NCBI GenBank assembly: GCA_011947345.1
Contig: JAAVTG010000457.1
Span: forward strand, 1 to 64,000
DNA length: 64,000 nt
DNA from: Phytophthora quininea
Lineage: Eukaryota > Oomycota > Peronosporomycetes > Peronosporales > Peronosporaceae
Direction of reading: 5' to 3'
The position numbers and the translations under genes are program-made. A model generated the notes under the pieces. That model worked only from the letters and a program-made list of their open reading frames with translations. It was not told where the DNA came from and did no database searches. Of the stretch, positions 31,133 through 42,607 are shown one piece after another (position 1 is the stretch's first letter; each line of letters begins with the position of its first letter).

Positions 31133-32370
31133 ATGGCGCGCAAGTCCAGTGCGAAGGCGGCGGCATCGCCTATGTCGCAACCAGAGGTGACAGAAGCGAC
31201 GAAGAAGCAGAAGAAGACGACTAAGTATGTGCACACAACGGAGCAGCAATCCTCGCTATGGTTGAGTGGCTCGAGGTGTCCAGCAACTACAAGATAATTG
31301 TCGGGGAATCTACTTCAGGCAAGGGTGTTTCTCACGGCGTCGGCATTATGAAGATCGAAGGTTTCAAGCGAATGGCAGCCGCAGTGAATCGTGCTACTAT
31401 TAGCTCGATGAAGAAGGCCGGGGTTTACGATGCCACCCTGGCAGAGCCGTGGACCGCTCAAGTCTGCCAAAGTCGCTGGAAGTCTTACTTTAGCCGCTAC
31501 AGGAACACACGCGACAAGCTCCTTCTGCAGACCGGCTTTGGCATCACTGATGAAATATATGCCCTTGGCTACACCCTTCGGGATGCTGTTGAGAAGGCAT
31601 GCCCTCATTACTATCGTCTGAACAACATTTTTGGCGAGCAGTCTAACGTCGAGCCTAACTCACACACCACGGCGCCCGTCAGTGAAGAGAGTGGAGATGA
31701 TAACGACGACGCTGACTCATGGGACTTCGGTCTCGATGCGAGTCTCCTGGTAATGAAGAGGTTTCTGCTAGCACCGGCGAAGAAGCCGCGCCAGCTAGTA
31801 GCAACGCCACGCCTCCCTCGCTTGAATTCAGCATCCCCAATGGCTTGTCAGAGACGGATCTTGCCGCGGCTATCGTCGACGCGTCCACCCCAACAACAAG
31901 TGTCCAGGCCACCGTGTCCCCGCCACATCAAGTACCCAACCCGCTGCGGCCTCCTAGACGACACGTGCCCAAGCCGCCTCTTCAAGACGCAACACTTCGT
32001 CGCGACCATCGCTCCCTCTCTTGCTTCTCGCGACAACCCCGTCAGCGCTCAAAGTGGCGACGCTCGCGGTGTGGAGAAGGCAGAGAATGCAAAGCGCCGA
32101 GACTTCGCAAGTATATACACGGAGGCCTCCGAAAAACGCCTTGAGTTCAGTGAGAAGCGCATGCGCCAAGACCTAGCTTTCAAAGAAAAAAGCTGGAGCA
32201 AGACCATCGATTTCGTCGCCAGGAGATCGAGCAGAGAGAGAGCGCGACCATCTCCAGCGCTCCGCCGACAAACGAGCCGAAGAAAAAAACAAGATGGCAC
32301 TGCAACTTCTTCTGAGTGGCACGCCACTCGTTGAAGTCAAAGAGATCCTCAAGACCTTTTTCCCTGATTA
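31133..32370 (+). CDS. Harbinger 1 Myb/SANT-like accessory protein (frameshifted)
   Basis: Starts MARKSSAKAAASPMSQPEVT. After a one-base shift near 31230 comes the Myb/SANT-like domain: AMVEWLEVSSNYKIIVG, then MKIEGFKRMAAAVN and VCQSRWKSYFSRYRNTRDKL. Harbinger elements need such a protein to bind terminal DNA and carry the transposase to the nucleus. Further shifts occur near 31735 and 32215. The C-terminal part is a charged helix (FSEKRMRQDLAFKEKSW) ending about 32370, where it overlaps the transposase 3' end. Probably inactive as read. Confidence 0.65.
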
Positions 32371-32931
32371 GCACAGCATAGTATTCGTCGTAGCTTGTTC
32401 TGACTACGTAGAAGCGCATGTTTAAGTTGCTCGCGTTTGTTAAACCCAGACCGAAGACTTGCGTTCTCGTCGAGTGTGCTGTTTGCGTTGTCTTCGTCGT
32501 CGGAATTACTCTCGTCTGTCCAAACATCGTCTAGCTCCAACCCAATGTTATGAAGCATCGCGCATGCTAGCACATGATTATTTACCGCATCGAAATCGTT
32601 TTTCTTCCGAATCTGCGTTCGTATCCCTTTGAGAGACATCCAGCGGTTCTTCCACCTCCCAATCGTGTTCTCCACCACGACGCGAGCGCTGCAATGAACG
32701 CCATTAAACGCTTTGTTATCGGCCTTCAAAGCTGCGGGATTTTTGTACGGCGTGATAACATTACGCGAGACTGCGTATCCCAAGTCTTCAAGTAGATATT
32801 GATCATTAACAAAGTACCTGGCGGGGCGTTGCAAGACTGGTGATTTAGCAAACACTGTCGAGTCCACGCATGATCCTGGCCACCCCGTGTATACCATAAG
32901 AATACGTTTGTCCTCATTGCATACAATTTGC
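32349..32931 (-). pseudogene. Harbinger 1 DDE transposase, C-terminal part
   Basis: Carries QIVCNEDKRI, VYTGWPGSCVDSTVF, the second catalytic Asp region YLLEDLGYA, and the third catalytic residue in VVVENTIGRWKNRW: the HARBI1-type DDE domain. The first 20 or so residues of the open frame on its 5' side (CYHMSVSGDHRI) are not transposase but Crypton end sequence. The rest of the enzyme lies at 35388-35417 and 37463-38090. Confidence 0.8.
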
Positions 32932-32935
32932 ACAT

Positions 32936-35383
32936 CTCCTGCGTTTGTGATAATCCTATGATCTCCAGACACTGACATGTGATAGCAGACAATCATAAAC
33001 GCCAGAAATCTTGTGCGAATCTAGCTGATTACACTTGTACTCAGTATGGTGCGAACTTAATGCAGCAGATTAACGGCGTTTGTGATAACAAGATTATCAC
33101 GGCCAGATTGCGACTTTTCACCATAATTTTCGTAGCAAAAATGGCACGCGGCGACAAGAGACAGCTCGAGGGACAAACCGATGGGGTCGCTGTGGCGGAG
33201 TCGCTGCAGTCCAAGAGGACGAAGACCAGCACTAAAAGGACGTACTCGTCTAAGATCAACACGATGACATCGTGGCTCTCGGCTCACTACCCCGACACAG
33301 TAGACAGCGAAGCGAAGGTAATGCGAATTCCTCTGCCTAAAGAAGCGCTCTTGTCCTTTTTGGACACATCTGCAGCCCTGCACACGCGTGCGACCGTGAC
33401 AACGTGAACTCAAGTCAGTCGCGGGCCGTTCCTCTATCAGCCTCATGTGTTTGGGGATACCGCAGCGCTTTAGTGGACGTTTACCGTAGTCGACTTCTTG
33501 AATTGGACCCACAACTCGACACGGAGCTTCGCAGGGTGCTGGAAGGATATGAAAAAGTGATTAACAACCTTAAAAACGTGGCTTGATGAAGATTAATGAG
33601 GGGAAACGGCAGCTGAAAGCCAACGGATTCGAAATGCTGACGAAAAAGTTTATGACTCTCGAACCAACTACTAAGGGCCAAGCCTGGTCTACAGTGCTGT
33701 TTGGCTGGGGATTTTTCGTTTTAATGTGGAATTTAATGAGCCGGGCCGACTCTGTGGACACAATAATGTTGCAACACATGGAGTGGGTAGATGACTGTCT
33801 TGTTGTTGAAGAGCAAGGTCACAAAGGTGACCAGACAGGAGCGGAAAAGTTCGGCAAGCACGTATACGCGAACCCGTACCAGCCATCCCAATGTACAGTT
33901 CTCGCTCTTGCTGTGCACTTGTTTTCGTGCCCAGAACGCTCTATTGGTGGGAAACAGCAACTTTTATTGGCAGTGATAACAAAGATCGTTTTGGGCGTAT
34001 GTTGCGCCGCGTTATCAAGTCGTTGACAAAGGACGAGCTGTATGAACTTAGCTGCACTCCAGAAGATGTCGGTACACACAGTCTGCGTAAAGGGAGTAGT
34101 TCCTATGCTCTCGGCCAAGTCAATGGCCCCACCCCTGTGTCGGTGTGCTTGCGCATGGGCCAAAGCCTTGGCAGATTGAAGGATCGGTATATTCACTTTG
34201 GAGAGGGTGCAGATCAGCTCTGCGGGCGCATGGTAGCAGGTTTGCCGTTTGACTCAGAGCGTTTTGGGGTGTTGCCGCCGCATTTCCCTCCAGAAATCAG
34301 CAGTCTTCTGACTGTCAATTATTGGAACCAAATAGTTAGTGGCTTTTCCAACTACCCTCACGGTGTACAGTCGGCGTTCCCATTTCTATTGGCATCTGTC
34401 ATTTTCCACGAGCAATTCCTCCGCAACAACCTGAGTGGCAATCATCCAATATTCAAATCTCGCGTCTTCTCGGCCAACCCGCTTCTGGAAAAGCAGCGCG
34501 GTGCAGCCATAATTGCAATTGGTACATCGCCACTGTGTGGGTTAAAAGCAACCGGAATTCCTGCACATCTCGCAGTCGCCAAGCAGGTCAATGAACTGAG
34601 AGGAGAAGTCGCTAATCTCCGCAACAAGATCGACAGTCTAGAGGCTAAGCTACCAAACGAAGTAGCAAGTACGGTAGTCAGCGAGTTACGCCAGCATTTC
34701 GTTGTAAATGGCGTCGCACCAATTTCGCTGCACGACTTGGACTCAAAGATCGCAGACCTGGAAACACGGATGGCAGCACAATTTTCCAGCGCACTTCGTG
34801 CTGTTCAACTGCCCAGTGTTAGTCCTGACACCGCCTCAACGAGCAACCATTCGAGCTGGCGGTCATGGTCTTGGAATGACGGTAAACTATCTCATTCGGT
34901 GCCTAAAGACTGGGAATTTCCTGCTAGAGCGAATGTAAAAACACTCTGGAATTTATGGTTCTTCGGGGATAAGGATACTGGGGTCCGTCCGTACAGATTA
35001 CTCAGGAAACAGCACGATATAATGCCGCAGCATCGAATGCGGCATTCTCGAGTCAGAATAGTGATGGAACACATGGAGAGTCTTGCCGACAAAGCTGAAC
35101 TATTTCCTGTTGGCTCGAGGGGAGTATCGATGATGCAAATACCAGTCGCAGACAAGGTATTCGACGTTGTTTTGACTGCAATGCTTTCTCAACTGTACTC
35201 AAAGATGCCGAAAAGAGCAGAGGACTTGTCTTGTGGAACGCTATACAACAAACTTTGCCAGTATCGTAAAGCTCATTCACAAAATAAAAAATAGCGAAGA
35301 ACTATGAGTCACCAACAATACAGCCAATCATAAGCGACTACTTCGTTGTGATCTGATTCCTATCACAAACGCCGTCATTATAT
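32936..35383. mobile_element. Crypton-like tyrosine-recombinase element 1
   Basis: A 2448-bp element between ACAT direct repeats (32932-32935, 35384-35387) inside the Harbinger transposase gene. Near the ends are inverted copies of GCGTTTGTGATA (32941 on +, 35361-35372 on -). A longer perfect match, ACGGCGTTTGTGATA, pairs 33073-33087 with 35361-35375. A related copy in inverse orientation is at 32992-33003. Encodes one tyrosine recombinase. Confidence 0.8.
33141..35294 (+). CDS. Crypton-like tyrosine recombinase 1 (frameshifted)
   Basis: A tyrosine recombinase that would cut and join DNA through a phosphotyrosine. Catalytic blocks: first Arg in WNLMSRADS (about 33735), H-x-x-R as THSLRKGSS (about 34075), nucleophile in KDRYIHF (about 34185). 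The C-terminal part has a coiled coil (LRGEVANLRNKIDSLEAKL) and then a domain starting VPKDWEFPARANVKTLWNLW, like the GCR1_C DNA-binding domain known from Cryptons. Shifts occur near 33400, 33590 and in a T-run near 33965 (one missing T restores QQLFIGSDN). All catalytic residues are present, so it may be a recently active copy with assembly errors. Confidence 0.75.
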
Positions 35384-35387
35384 ACAT

Positions 35388-35417
35388 TCAGCGAGTAGCG
35401 AGACTTTCGATTAAAGT
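35388..35417 (-). pseudogene. Harbinger 1 transposase, middle splinter
   Basis: A short piece that reads HFNRKSRYSLNV on the minus strand, the NRK..YS..V block expected in Harbinger transposases between the first and second catalytic Asp. It is trapped between the Crypton-like element and the MULE. With one duplication removed on each side, it joins DGAI (left by the N-terminal part) to QIVCNEDK (start of the C-terminal part). Confidence 0.8.
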
Positions 35418-35425
35418 GAATAGCG

Positions 35426-37454
35426 GGATGGGTGCAATTTTTACCTAAAACCCTTCTAAAACGTACCTAAAAATTCCTAAAAAGTATACAATTTGTTGTC
35501 TAAAAGTGGCCTAAAGCAGGTACGACCGCCTTCTAAAAACAACCTAAACGGAGTCAGGATGTTCCTAAAAAGACCTATTTTTATTAGAGCGCGCATGAGA
35601 TGCGAGGCCCTGCGATTGATTTAGTTGACGTTCTTACCCACAACAATAGAAAATGAGACTGTGTTAGCATGATTCCTGGTTAGAACCTTTCATTCAGTGG
35701 CTTTCATTCAGTTTTCAACTAGCCATGTGGTACAACGGACACAAATTCGACTTCAAGCGGAGCTACAAGGGCACAGAGTACTACAGCTGCGCCAAATGCG
35801 GATCAACAAAATGCCTCGCCAAGCTCATCAAGTATCCGGCTGATCACAAAAAGCGAAGCGAGCTAGACTACTGGCTAGGCCTGATTAGCATTCCAAGAGC
35901 GAAAATGACGACCAAGACAGCCGGTCCGACGCAAGCGCAAGTGACGAAAGTAGCGTCAACGATGTGGATTACCCCTCGTCTATTGATGGTGACCGTAGTC
36001 AAGAAGATGAAGATGAGTCAGCTAGAGACGGGTCGTTCATCGAATTTCGTGGCGAGCACACGTATACCGCGACTGAGACAGCTCCCGTACGCGACGTGAC
36101 GGACGAGATGGCAGCGCTGATACGGCAAAAGGCATCCGAAGACCTGATTCCTACAGCTTCCGCCGTGTGGGAGTGGACTCGACAACAAATGATTACTCGC
36201 TATGGCCGTGCGACTGGGCTCAACCTGATCAAGAAACGGGCTGGCAGAGATCTGGCATACCGTGCCAGAGACGCTTCAACTGGCGGAGATGCCTTTCGCG
36301 CCATCGAGATGCCACCGCACAGATTCCTGTCTACAGATGACCACCGTCCCTTTCTGCAGTTCAACATTTCTTACACGCATGAGCGTGAACTGCATCGACT
36401 GATTGGATTCGCCCATCCTGGTCTCCTCCATCTCCTGAACCATCCCGGAATTCAACTCTTCATCGACGGGACATTTTCAATTGCTCCAAGGCCTTTCAAG
36501 CAGGTGGTAATTGCCATGGTTTACGACCACGGTCACAATATTTTCGTCCCTGTTTTTACGTCCTGGCACAAGCTAAAACCGACTGGACGTATTGGCACAT
36601 CCTCCACTGGATCAAAGTGCAAAGCGGGATGAAGCTCAACCCTGGTGTCGTCTGCTGTGATTTCGAGCTGGCTTTGCTGCAGAGTATCAAAAACCAGTTT
36701 CCAGATGCCCATCGTGTGGGCTGTCTTTTCCACTGGAAGCAAGCTATCCGCCGGAAAATGATTGCTTTGCACATCCCACGAGGCCAAGTACAGGCAAGCA
36801 TGCGGCCCGGATGTCTCGATTTACTTACGGTGCTCCCTCGTCCAAAGATGGACCAGGGTATTGCGCATGTATCGTCACAGCTGGAGCCGCGGCGAGGCGA
36901 TAAGACCAAGTGGGCTTCCTTCTGGAAGTATTTTCGCGCGACGTGGTTGAAACGCTACGATTTGGATACGTGGAACGTGCACCACATGTTGAGAGACAAT
37001 GTGGACCTCATAGCCAAGACAAACAACCCTCTGGAGTCGTACAATCGTGTGTTCGCCTCGCAATTCCATCGGTCGCACCCCAACTTGATGACCTTCATGC
37101 AAGTGTGCAAGAACGAGTCACAGCGGTTCTTTGAACGCCTGCGTCGCATCGAAGATGGAGTTGAAGATGGGTCTGTTGTAGCTGACGTGACATATCCGAC
37201 AATCCCTGCAGAAATAGCAGATTGAACAGCGGCAACGCGCACGAGCCACCAGATTTGCTACCGTTTCCACACACCGCCTCTCTACTGACTTCTTTGCATG
37301 ATCTCCGGTAGTCGTAATCAATACACGACTTCTCTTTTTATCCTGATTTTGGTGTCCGACACGACTTCTAAAACACACCTAAAAATATTTATTCAGGGAT
37401 TTTTTAGGAATTTAGGACTGTTTTAGAAAATTTTTAGGTAGAAAAAAATCTCCC
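35426..37454. mobile_element. MULE (Mutator-like) element in Harbinger 1
   Basis: A 2029-bp element with 8-bp target duplications GAATAGCG (35418-35425, 37455-37462) and AT-rich inverted ends. The left end contains ACCTAAAACCCTTCTAAAAC; the right end, in reverse complement, ACCTAAAAATTTTCTAAAAC. CCTAAAA motifs recur through the first 150 bases. One transposase gene inside. Confidence 0.85.
35725..37225 (+). CDS. MULE transposase with FLYWCH-like zinc finger (frameshifted)
   Basis: The N-terminal 35 residues (MWYNGHKFDFKRSYKGTEYY, then SCAKCGSTKC) resemble a FLYWCH/WRKY-GCM1 type zinc finger that binds the element ends. The catalytic domain has the first Asp in FIDGTFSIAP (about 36465), the second in CCDFELALL (about 36655), the CxxH-like GCLFHWKQA, and the Glu in NNPLESYNR (about 37025), as in MULE transposases. 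One-base shifts near 35850 and 36570 break the frame. It ends at 37225, about 230 bases before the terminal repeat. Confidence 0.8.
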
Positions 37455-37462
37455 GAATAGCG

Positions 37463-38090
37463 CCATCGATGTGTAGCTTTTGATCGAAGCAACTGTGCGT
37501 ACCGTCCACCATGCCAATCACTCCAGGTAGCCCGTACCGCTCGCGGTGAAAAGCAGAAGAAACCTCGCGTTCGTGCAGAGGCGGCCACCTGACGAAGGCG
37601 CCGTAGTGGTGCAGTAGCGCCCGTCGCACGCGCCTCACATACGCAGTAACAGTGCCAGCCCCCACGCCATAGTGCCGCACGATTCTCCAATTGGAGTTTC
37701 CATTGCCACAAGCCCCAAACCACTCGAGGGCAACAGCAAGCTGGATGCTAACATCTCGTTGAGGCTTCGTGCCACGCTGCGCAAAGTGCGTGTCGCCCCG
37801 AATAAGCTGCCAGACAAACTCAAACGTAGGCTTCGTGACGCGCAGGCACTTCATGAAGTCATCATCCCGGAGGTCAAACACAAATCTTTGGTGAGCATCG
37901 GAACGCTGTATGTTCGACCTCGCCCCGAGGTAGCGATTCACGCGCACCCCACAGTACAAGTCCTGGAGTTCATCAAGCTCGTCGTCGTTCTCGTCGAGTT
38001 CGTCGAGCTCCGCGAGAAGGACCTGGCAAAGGTCGCACTCGACAGCGACCGAAGCAGCTGTGGACGCTCCGACTGCGGCATTGCAGCACG
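37463..38090 (-). pseudogene. Harbinger 1 DDE transposase, N-terminal part
   Basis: Contains the N-terminal region (YCGVRVNRYLG; DDFMKCLRVTKPTFEFVW), a helix-turn-helix-like NWRIVRHYGVGAGTVTAYVR segment, and the first catalytic Asp in GLPGVIGMVDGTH. It is cut after DGAI by the MULE. An acidic leader (DELDENDDELDEL) precedes it, and no clear ATG is seen, so a 5' exon may be missing or shifted. Confidence 0.8.
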
Positions 38091-38329
38091 ACCTGCGCAG
38101 CGTTGTTAGTAAAACTTCTGTGGACTACCCCAACGCGCTACTCACCTCGGACCCCGGGGAAGGGAGTGGAGAGGAGGGGCTAATTAGATGCCCCCACGCT
38201 AAGTAGATGCACCAGCGCACCGCTTGGCCTTCTCACGAGATATCCGACAAGCTGTCAGAAGAATGACCGATTTTTGCTCTGATTTTGCGGTATGATTTTT
38301 CGGCAAGAAAACCGAGAACTGAAGCCCCT

Positions 38330-39621
38330 ATTGTGCCGAGTGCACTGCCATCTTCTGCAATACTTCGTAACCTACGGCCTTTAAGCACAATCGGATCCAA
38401 GTTCTTCAGCGCCGCTTCGGAGGACCCCCTTCTCTGGCACGAAGTCCCCCGCGTGGAGTCGAGTATGGGAGGAGAAGGAGTTCCTGGCGTCTAGTACAAA
38501 GTGGTGTGCTGGGCGATAGTCCACAAGAACTCAATCCCTTACTGCAGCATGGAGGGACTTGGTAACCCCTGTGTGTTCAGCGACTAACCACCAAGGCGCG
38601 CTGGACTCGGCGGACCCTTCGCGTTCAAGATCAAGAACCGACAACATTCGGGAGGACCGGTAGCTCTCTTGTGTGTCAAAGATTTCCCCTACCAAAGGCG
38701 TAACGGACCTGGTGACCCGTCAACCCTCAGGACAAACTCCAAAGCGCATGGGACCGGTGACCCCATGCGCTCGAAGAGTCCCCACCAAGGCGCGGAGGAT
38801 TTGGTGACCCCTCGTTTGCTACAACACGAAAGGCACGGCGGATCTGGTGGCCCGTCGAGTTCTCACGGCATCTCAATATACCTTTAGGGATCTTTCGCCG
38901 ACGCGTGTGAAGCCTGGTAGACCCTCCGCGGTCACATGAAGTATCTAACACCACCGTATGGGAGAATTGGCGACCTCTCATGCGTTAATGAAGTTACAGC
39001 ACTACAAGCGCTCACAGAGCAAGGATGTTTCAAGGTCTTTGGAGGTTCGTCCGTGCAAATGATCAGTTTCCCTGAGCATCTATGCTTACAGTCATCAACA
39101 AACACGCCGACGACTGAGGGAAATGAGGATGAGGGTAGAGATCCAGCTATGGATGATTGAGAAGAAGCACCAGTCAGAGGACGATGCGACCTCTGCCAAT
39201 ATCACGATTAATTCAGACTCGCAGCAGGTGACCGGCTCGGGTTATGAAGAGCTCGAGGTGCGGCGTACCAATGCTCTGCGTCGTGGATTCTTCGCCATCT
39301 AAATGTTTTGCTCTATGCAGGTAAAAGGAAGAGAAGAAACAAGCTTCAACGTCATGCAGATTCTCATCGAAAACGAACCAGAGTTTCAAAAGAAAGGTTT
39401 GTGCTTTGTCATTTTCAAAGCTGTTCGCCTCGTACTAATGTTGCTACGTGAAGTATCATCGACGAATATTCGGGATCGGGAAGCCTCGCTTTCCCATACA
39501 TATATTCCGAACACTGACAATGCTTGGCTATCGTCGCGTGATATCCAGCCGCGTGACTCAAGACACAACAGTAAGACATACTAAGCGAATAAGGCACATC
39601 CTTAGCGATCTTAGGAGTCTA
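38330..39621. other. gene-free spacer between two Harbinger elements
   Basis: Contains the degenerate minisatellite at 38540-38980 and otherwise only short frames (a 57-codon frame ending ALRRGFFAI near 39300 has no known match). Confidence 0.4.
38540..38980. repeat. degenerate minisatellite, ~45-50 bp period
   Basis: About nine diverged copies of a core like GGACCTGGTGACCCGTC recur at roughly 38556, 38602, 38652, 38706, 38752, 38795, 38839, 38907 and 38960. Several are preceded by CCAAGGCGCG or a decayed form of it. No frame stays open through it. Confidence 0.6.
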
Positions 39622-39845
39622 TTAGAGCATTCCCACCGGTTGCTACAAAACGCCGACCAAAAGTCATGCTTGGCTATTTGATAGCCTCGAAGTTGATTTC
39701 GTGACTCGCACCCGTCTGATAAAAGACAAACTAGATGTAGTCGACGACAACCCTCCGGCGATCTTTCCGCCAAATGTAGCGGCAAAATAGGTGGCTGTTG
39801 GTCGAAGACAAACACAAGGCGACACCGATCACAGGCACAAGCGCA

Positions 39846-41024
39846 ATGCCTACACGCGAGAAGGCACCCAGGGGAAAGAACTACCACGCTGTAGAGAATC
39901 TGGAGCTATCCAGAGCCTACAACCATGTGTCTGCCGATCCGTCGGTCGGAATCAACCAGACGGCCGAGACGATGTGGATGCGAGTGAAGGACGCTATGGA
40001 GAGATCAGAACCCACCGCTGACGCGATAGAGCAGGGAAGGCTTGCTCCACGGGCCTGGACTAGTCTGCAAGCACATTTCGGACAGATGCAAAAGTCCATT
40101 GCGAAGTATGTCGTCTGCGTAAACCGTGCCGAGTCCTTGCGAGAGTCAGGTTCTACTGATCGAGACATGATGAAGAAGACCTGAAAAAATTGTACAAGCA
40201 ACGCCATGGACACGATTTTGCCTACATCGAATGCTTCGATGTCCTGTCGAACCACCCTAAATTCCAGGCATCCGTTCAAAAGGTCGTTGACCGGAACAAA
40301 CCGACAGTCGGGAACAAGCGCAAGCCAGCCGACGACCAAGATGTGGAACCATCTACAGCCGTTGCACCGGTGGAACCGCAAGATGCGGTCAATGGCGTGG
40401 GGAAATTCGTCCAACGCAGGGTGTGAAAGCTGCTAAACGACAAAAGCAGAGCAGTCGCTGCAATACCGCACCGTGATAGCCCAGGAAGCTGTCTCCAATT
40501 CGCTGAGTGTGAAGATCGACGTTCTGAAGGAACAGCTGCGGGTTAACCACGCCCAACGCCGCTTGAAAGAAGAGCAAGCGCTCCATCAAATGTTGAACGA
40601 GTTGTTTGAGATTCAACCCAATGGACCTGAGCACTCAGCATACCTCTACAAGCGGCGTGCTGACCTACTTCGGCGTTTAAATGCACTGACGGGCGACTCC
40701 AATGCATCCTTTCCAAGTTCTGACCCACCAACACAGCGAGAACCACCGGTATCGGACATTCCACAACAACCGGAAACTCTTGCATTTGGCAACGAAAATG
40801 CTCGCCCACTTCAATGCAATCAAGGAGGGAATTCTGCGCAGACATTCCTTGCGGAAACTCAATCGTCGTTTACAGAACCTCGCTCGGAATGCAGCGTTGT
40901 GCTGGACAGGGCGACACCGCTCTCACTGTCCTCGACGATGACTCCATTCATGGCACTAAGCATCCCTCTGGCTCAAACATCCATGGCTGCTTCTGCTACT
41001 CCAGAGGCCGAGCTATCGCTTTGA
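39846..41024 (+). CDS. Harbinger 2 NAM/Myb-like accessory protein (frameshifted)
   Basis: Start MPTREKAPRGKNYHAVENLE. The N-terminal domain (LSRAYNHVSADPSVGINQTA, W.RVKDAME) and the later FAYIECFDVLSNHPKF block match the Myb-like plus NAM-associated C-terminal layout of plant-type Harbinger ORF1 proteins. A one-base shift near 40180 and another near 40430 split it. The last third has a coiled coil (VLKEQLRVNHAQRRLKEEQA) and a low-complexity tail. It would bind element ends together with the transposase. Confidence 0.65.
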
Positions 41025-41135
41025 TTTCCCGCTGAGTATTTATGGCTTCGTTCATGCTGACGATAACAAAGAGTTGGATTCGATTCAAACTCTCAACAGC
41101 AAAATAAAAATGTAGTTATCTGGTTGCCTTGCATC

Positions 41136-42482
41136 CTACTTGTCCTGGTTACCGAAAAATTGCCACACGTGCTCTATCATGTCGTTTCGCAGTTGAGTAT
41201 TCCGCTCTTCGTTCTCCATAGCGCTAATATGTGCCGAAAGCTCTCCAATTGATCTTGGTCGTAGACCGACTGGGCGAGACACGCGGAGTTTGTACAAATA
41301 CTGGTTGTCTTTGTCCCTGAACAAATAGCCGTGTTCGTCTGCGTGTGAGTCCCGATTCTCTTCACAAATCATATTGTGTAATATGATGCATGCTCGCATC
41401 ACCTTACACATATCTAGCCGTGAATGAAGCTTGCAGGGAACAGCTAGTATCCTCCAACGAGCTTGGAGCACACCAAAAGCTCGCTCAACGTCTTTGCGAC
41501 ATCTTTCCTGCTCTCGTGTAAACCTTTTCTGTTTATTGCCACGACATTGCGGCAATGCCTTCATAAACACTGGCCACTCTGGATACATGCCATCCGCCAG
41601 ACAGTGTGGCATGTCGTACGAGTTTCCATTCACCTCAAACTCAACACGAGGAGTAGCCCCGCTCATTAGATTGTCAAACACAGGGAATCGGTCTAAAATG
41701 TTCAAGTCGTTCAGTGACCCAGGCCAGCCAACGTTGGCATGCCAAATCCACAATTCGTGATCGGCGCATGCCTCCAAGACAACAGTAGGCTTCTTTTCTT
41801 TGCCTTTGAACCGCCCTGCCCATTCGTATGGACAGTTTTTCCATTTCCAATGTTTGCAGTCAATGCTGCACCACATGCCCATGAATCCGCGCTGCGCATT
41901 CATCATTAGAAGTCGCTGCATATCCAATTGAGTTGGTGATCGCAAGTATTCAGAGCCAAATCGCTTGTCCACGGCCTCAACAAAGTGCGTTAGGCTTTCT
42001 TATACGACAGTCCCAGACATCTCCAGGTTTTCGTCCAAGCAAACGGCAGGTAGAGCGTAGGCAAGCACTCGCAGAGCGGCTGTAATCTTCATTATTGGAT
42101 GTATTCCCAGTCTTTTAGCAGCGTCAGTACGCTGCTCGAAGTAATCAGAATCCACTTCTAACACTCCATCGAGCACCGTCTTGAACATGCCCTTGCTCAT
42201 TCGGTCGCGCTCACGGAACTCATAATCGTTGTAGACGGGATTCTCATCGAAATACTGCTTCACGAAGCGCTTGTAGCGCGTCTCAAACTCCCTGTCTTTG
42301 TTTCTGGCTTTACCAGGCCGTGATCCTCCGCGCTGCACTTGGATAGAGCCAACAGTTAGAGGTGGGAACAAGACCTGGTACGCTAGAAGATCATCGTCCT
42401 CGTCGTCGTCGAGGGGCCCCAGGAGGCCTTGAATATCACCATCAGCAGTCACATCGCCGAGGAGACCAGACTGATCCTCCAT
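41136..42482 (-). CDS. Harbinger 2 DDE transposase (ALP1-type), one in-frame TAA
   Basis: Acidic N-terminus (MEDQSGLLGD; DDDEDDD), then the conserved N-terminal helices (FRERDRMSKGMFKTVLDGV). The DDE domain has the first Asp in MWCSIDCKHWKWKNCPYEW, the middle region HANVGWPGSLNDLNIL, the second Asp in CLADGMYPEWPVF, and the third acidic residue in DVERAFGVLQARW. The single break is a TAA at 42000-42002; the frame continues on both sides (NLEMSGTVV, then ESLTHFVEAVDKRFG). About 448 residues, normal for the family. One base change would explain the stop. Confidence 0.85.
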
Positions 42483-42607
42483 TGTGATAGTTTTTGTTTG
42501 ACTAAAACGGGTGCGGAATTTTCGTCTGCCTGGATTTGTCGGCGATCTTGTCGGGGAGAATACAATGCAATATAACTTTTTTGTAGCAACTGGTGGGAAT
42601 GCTCTTA

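Larger units (their letters stand above)
30933..38329. mobile_element. PIF/Harbinger element 1, interrupted by two insertions
   Basis: Ends are inverted repeats beginning AGGGGCTTCAGTTCTC (left) and ending GAGAACTGAAGCCCCT (right), flanked by ATT direct repeats (30930-30932, 38330-38332). It encodes a Myb/SANT-like protein (+) and a DDE transposase (-) that converge at about 32350. Removing the Crypton-like (32936-35383) and MULE (35426-37454) insertions leaves about 2.9 kb, close to the 2980 bp of Harbinger element 2. Confidence 0.85.
39625..42604. mobile_element. PIF/Harbinger element 2 (complete, 2980 bp)
   Basis: Terminal inverted repeats start GAGCATTCCCACC and extend about 27 bp (GTTGCTACAAAA at the inner end on both sides). 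Both sides are flanked by TTA (39622-39624, 42605-42607), the classic Harbinger target duplication. Encodes a NAM/Myb-like protein (+) and an ALP1-type transposase (-), converging near 41100. Confidence 0.93.

Noticed and set aside
38540..38980. CRISPR-like array
   Set aside because: Repeats are degenerate and irregularly spaced, and the DNA is eukaryotic.
41431..41760. 109-codon + strand frame inside Harbinger 2
   Set aside because: Antisense to the conserved DDE transposase.
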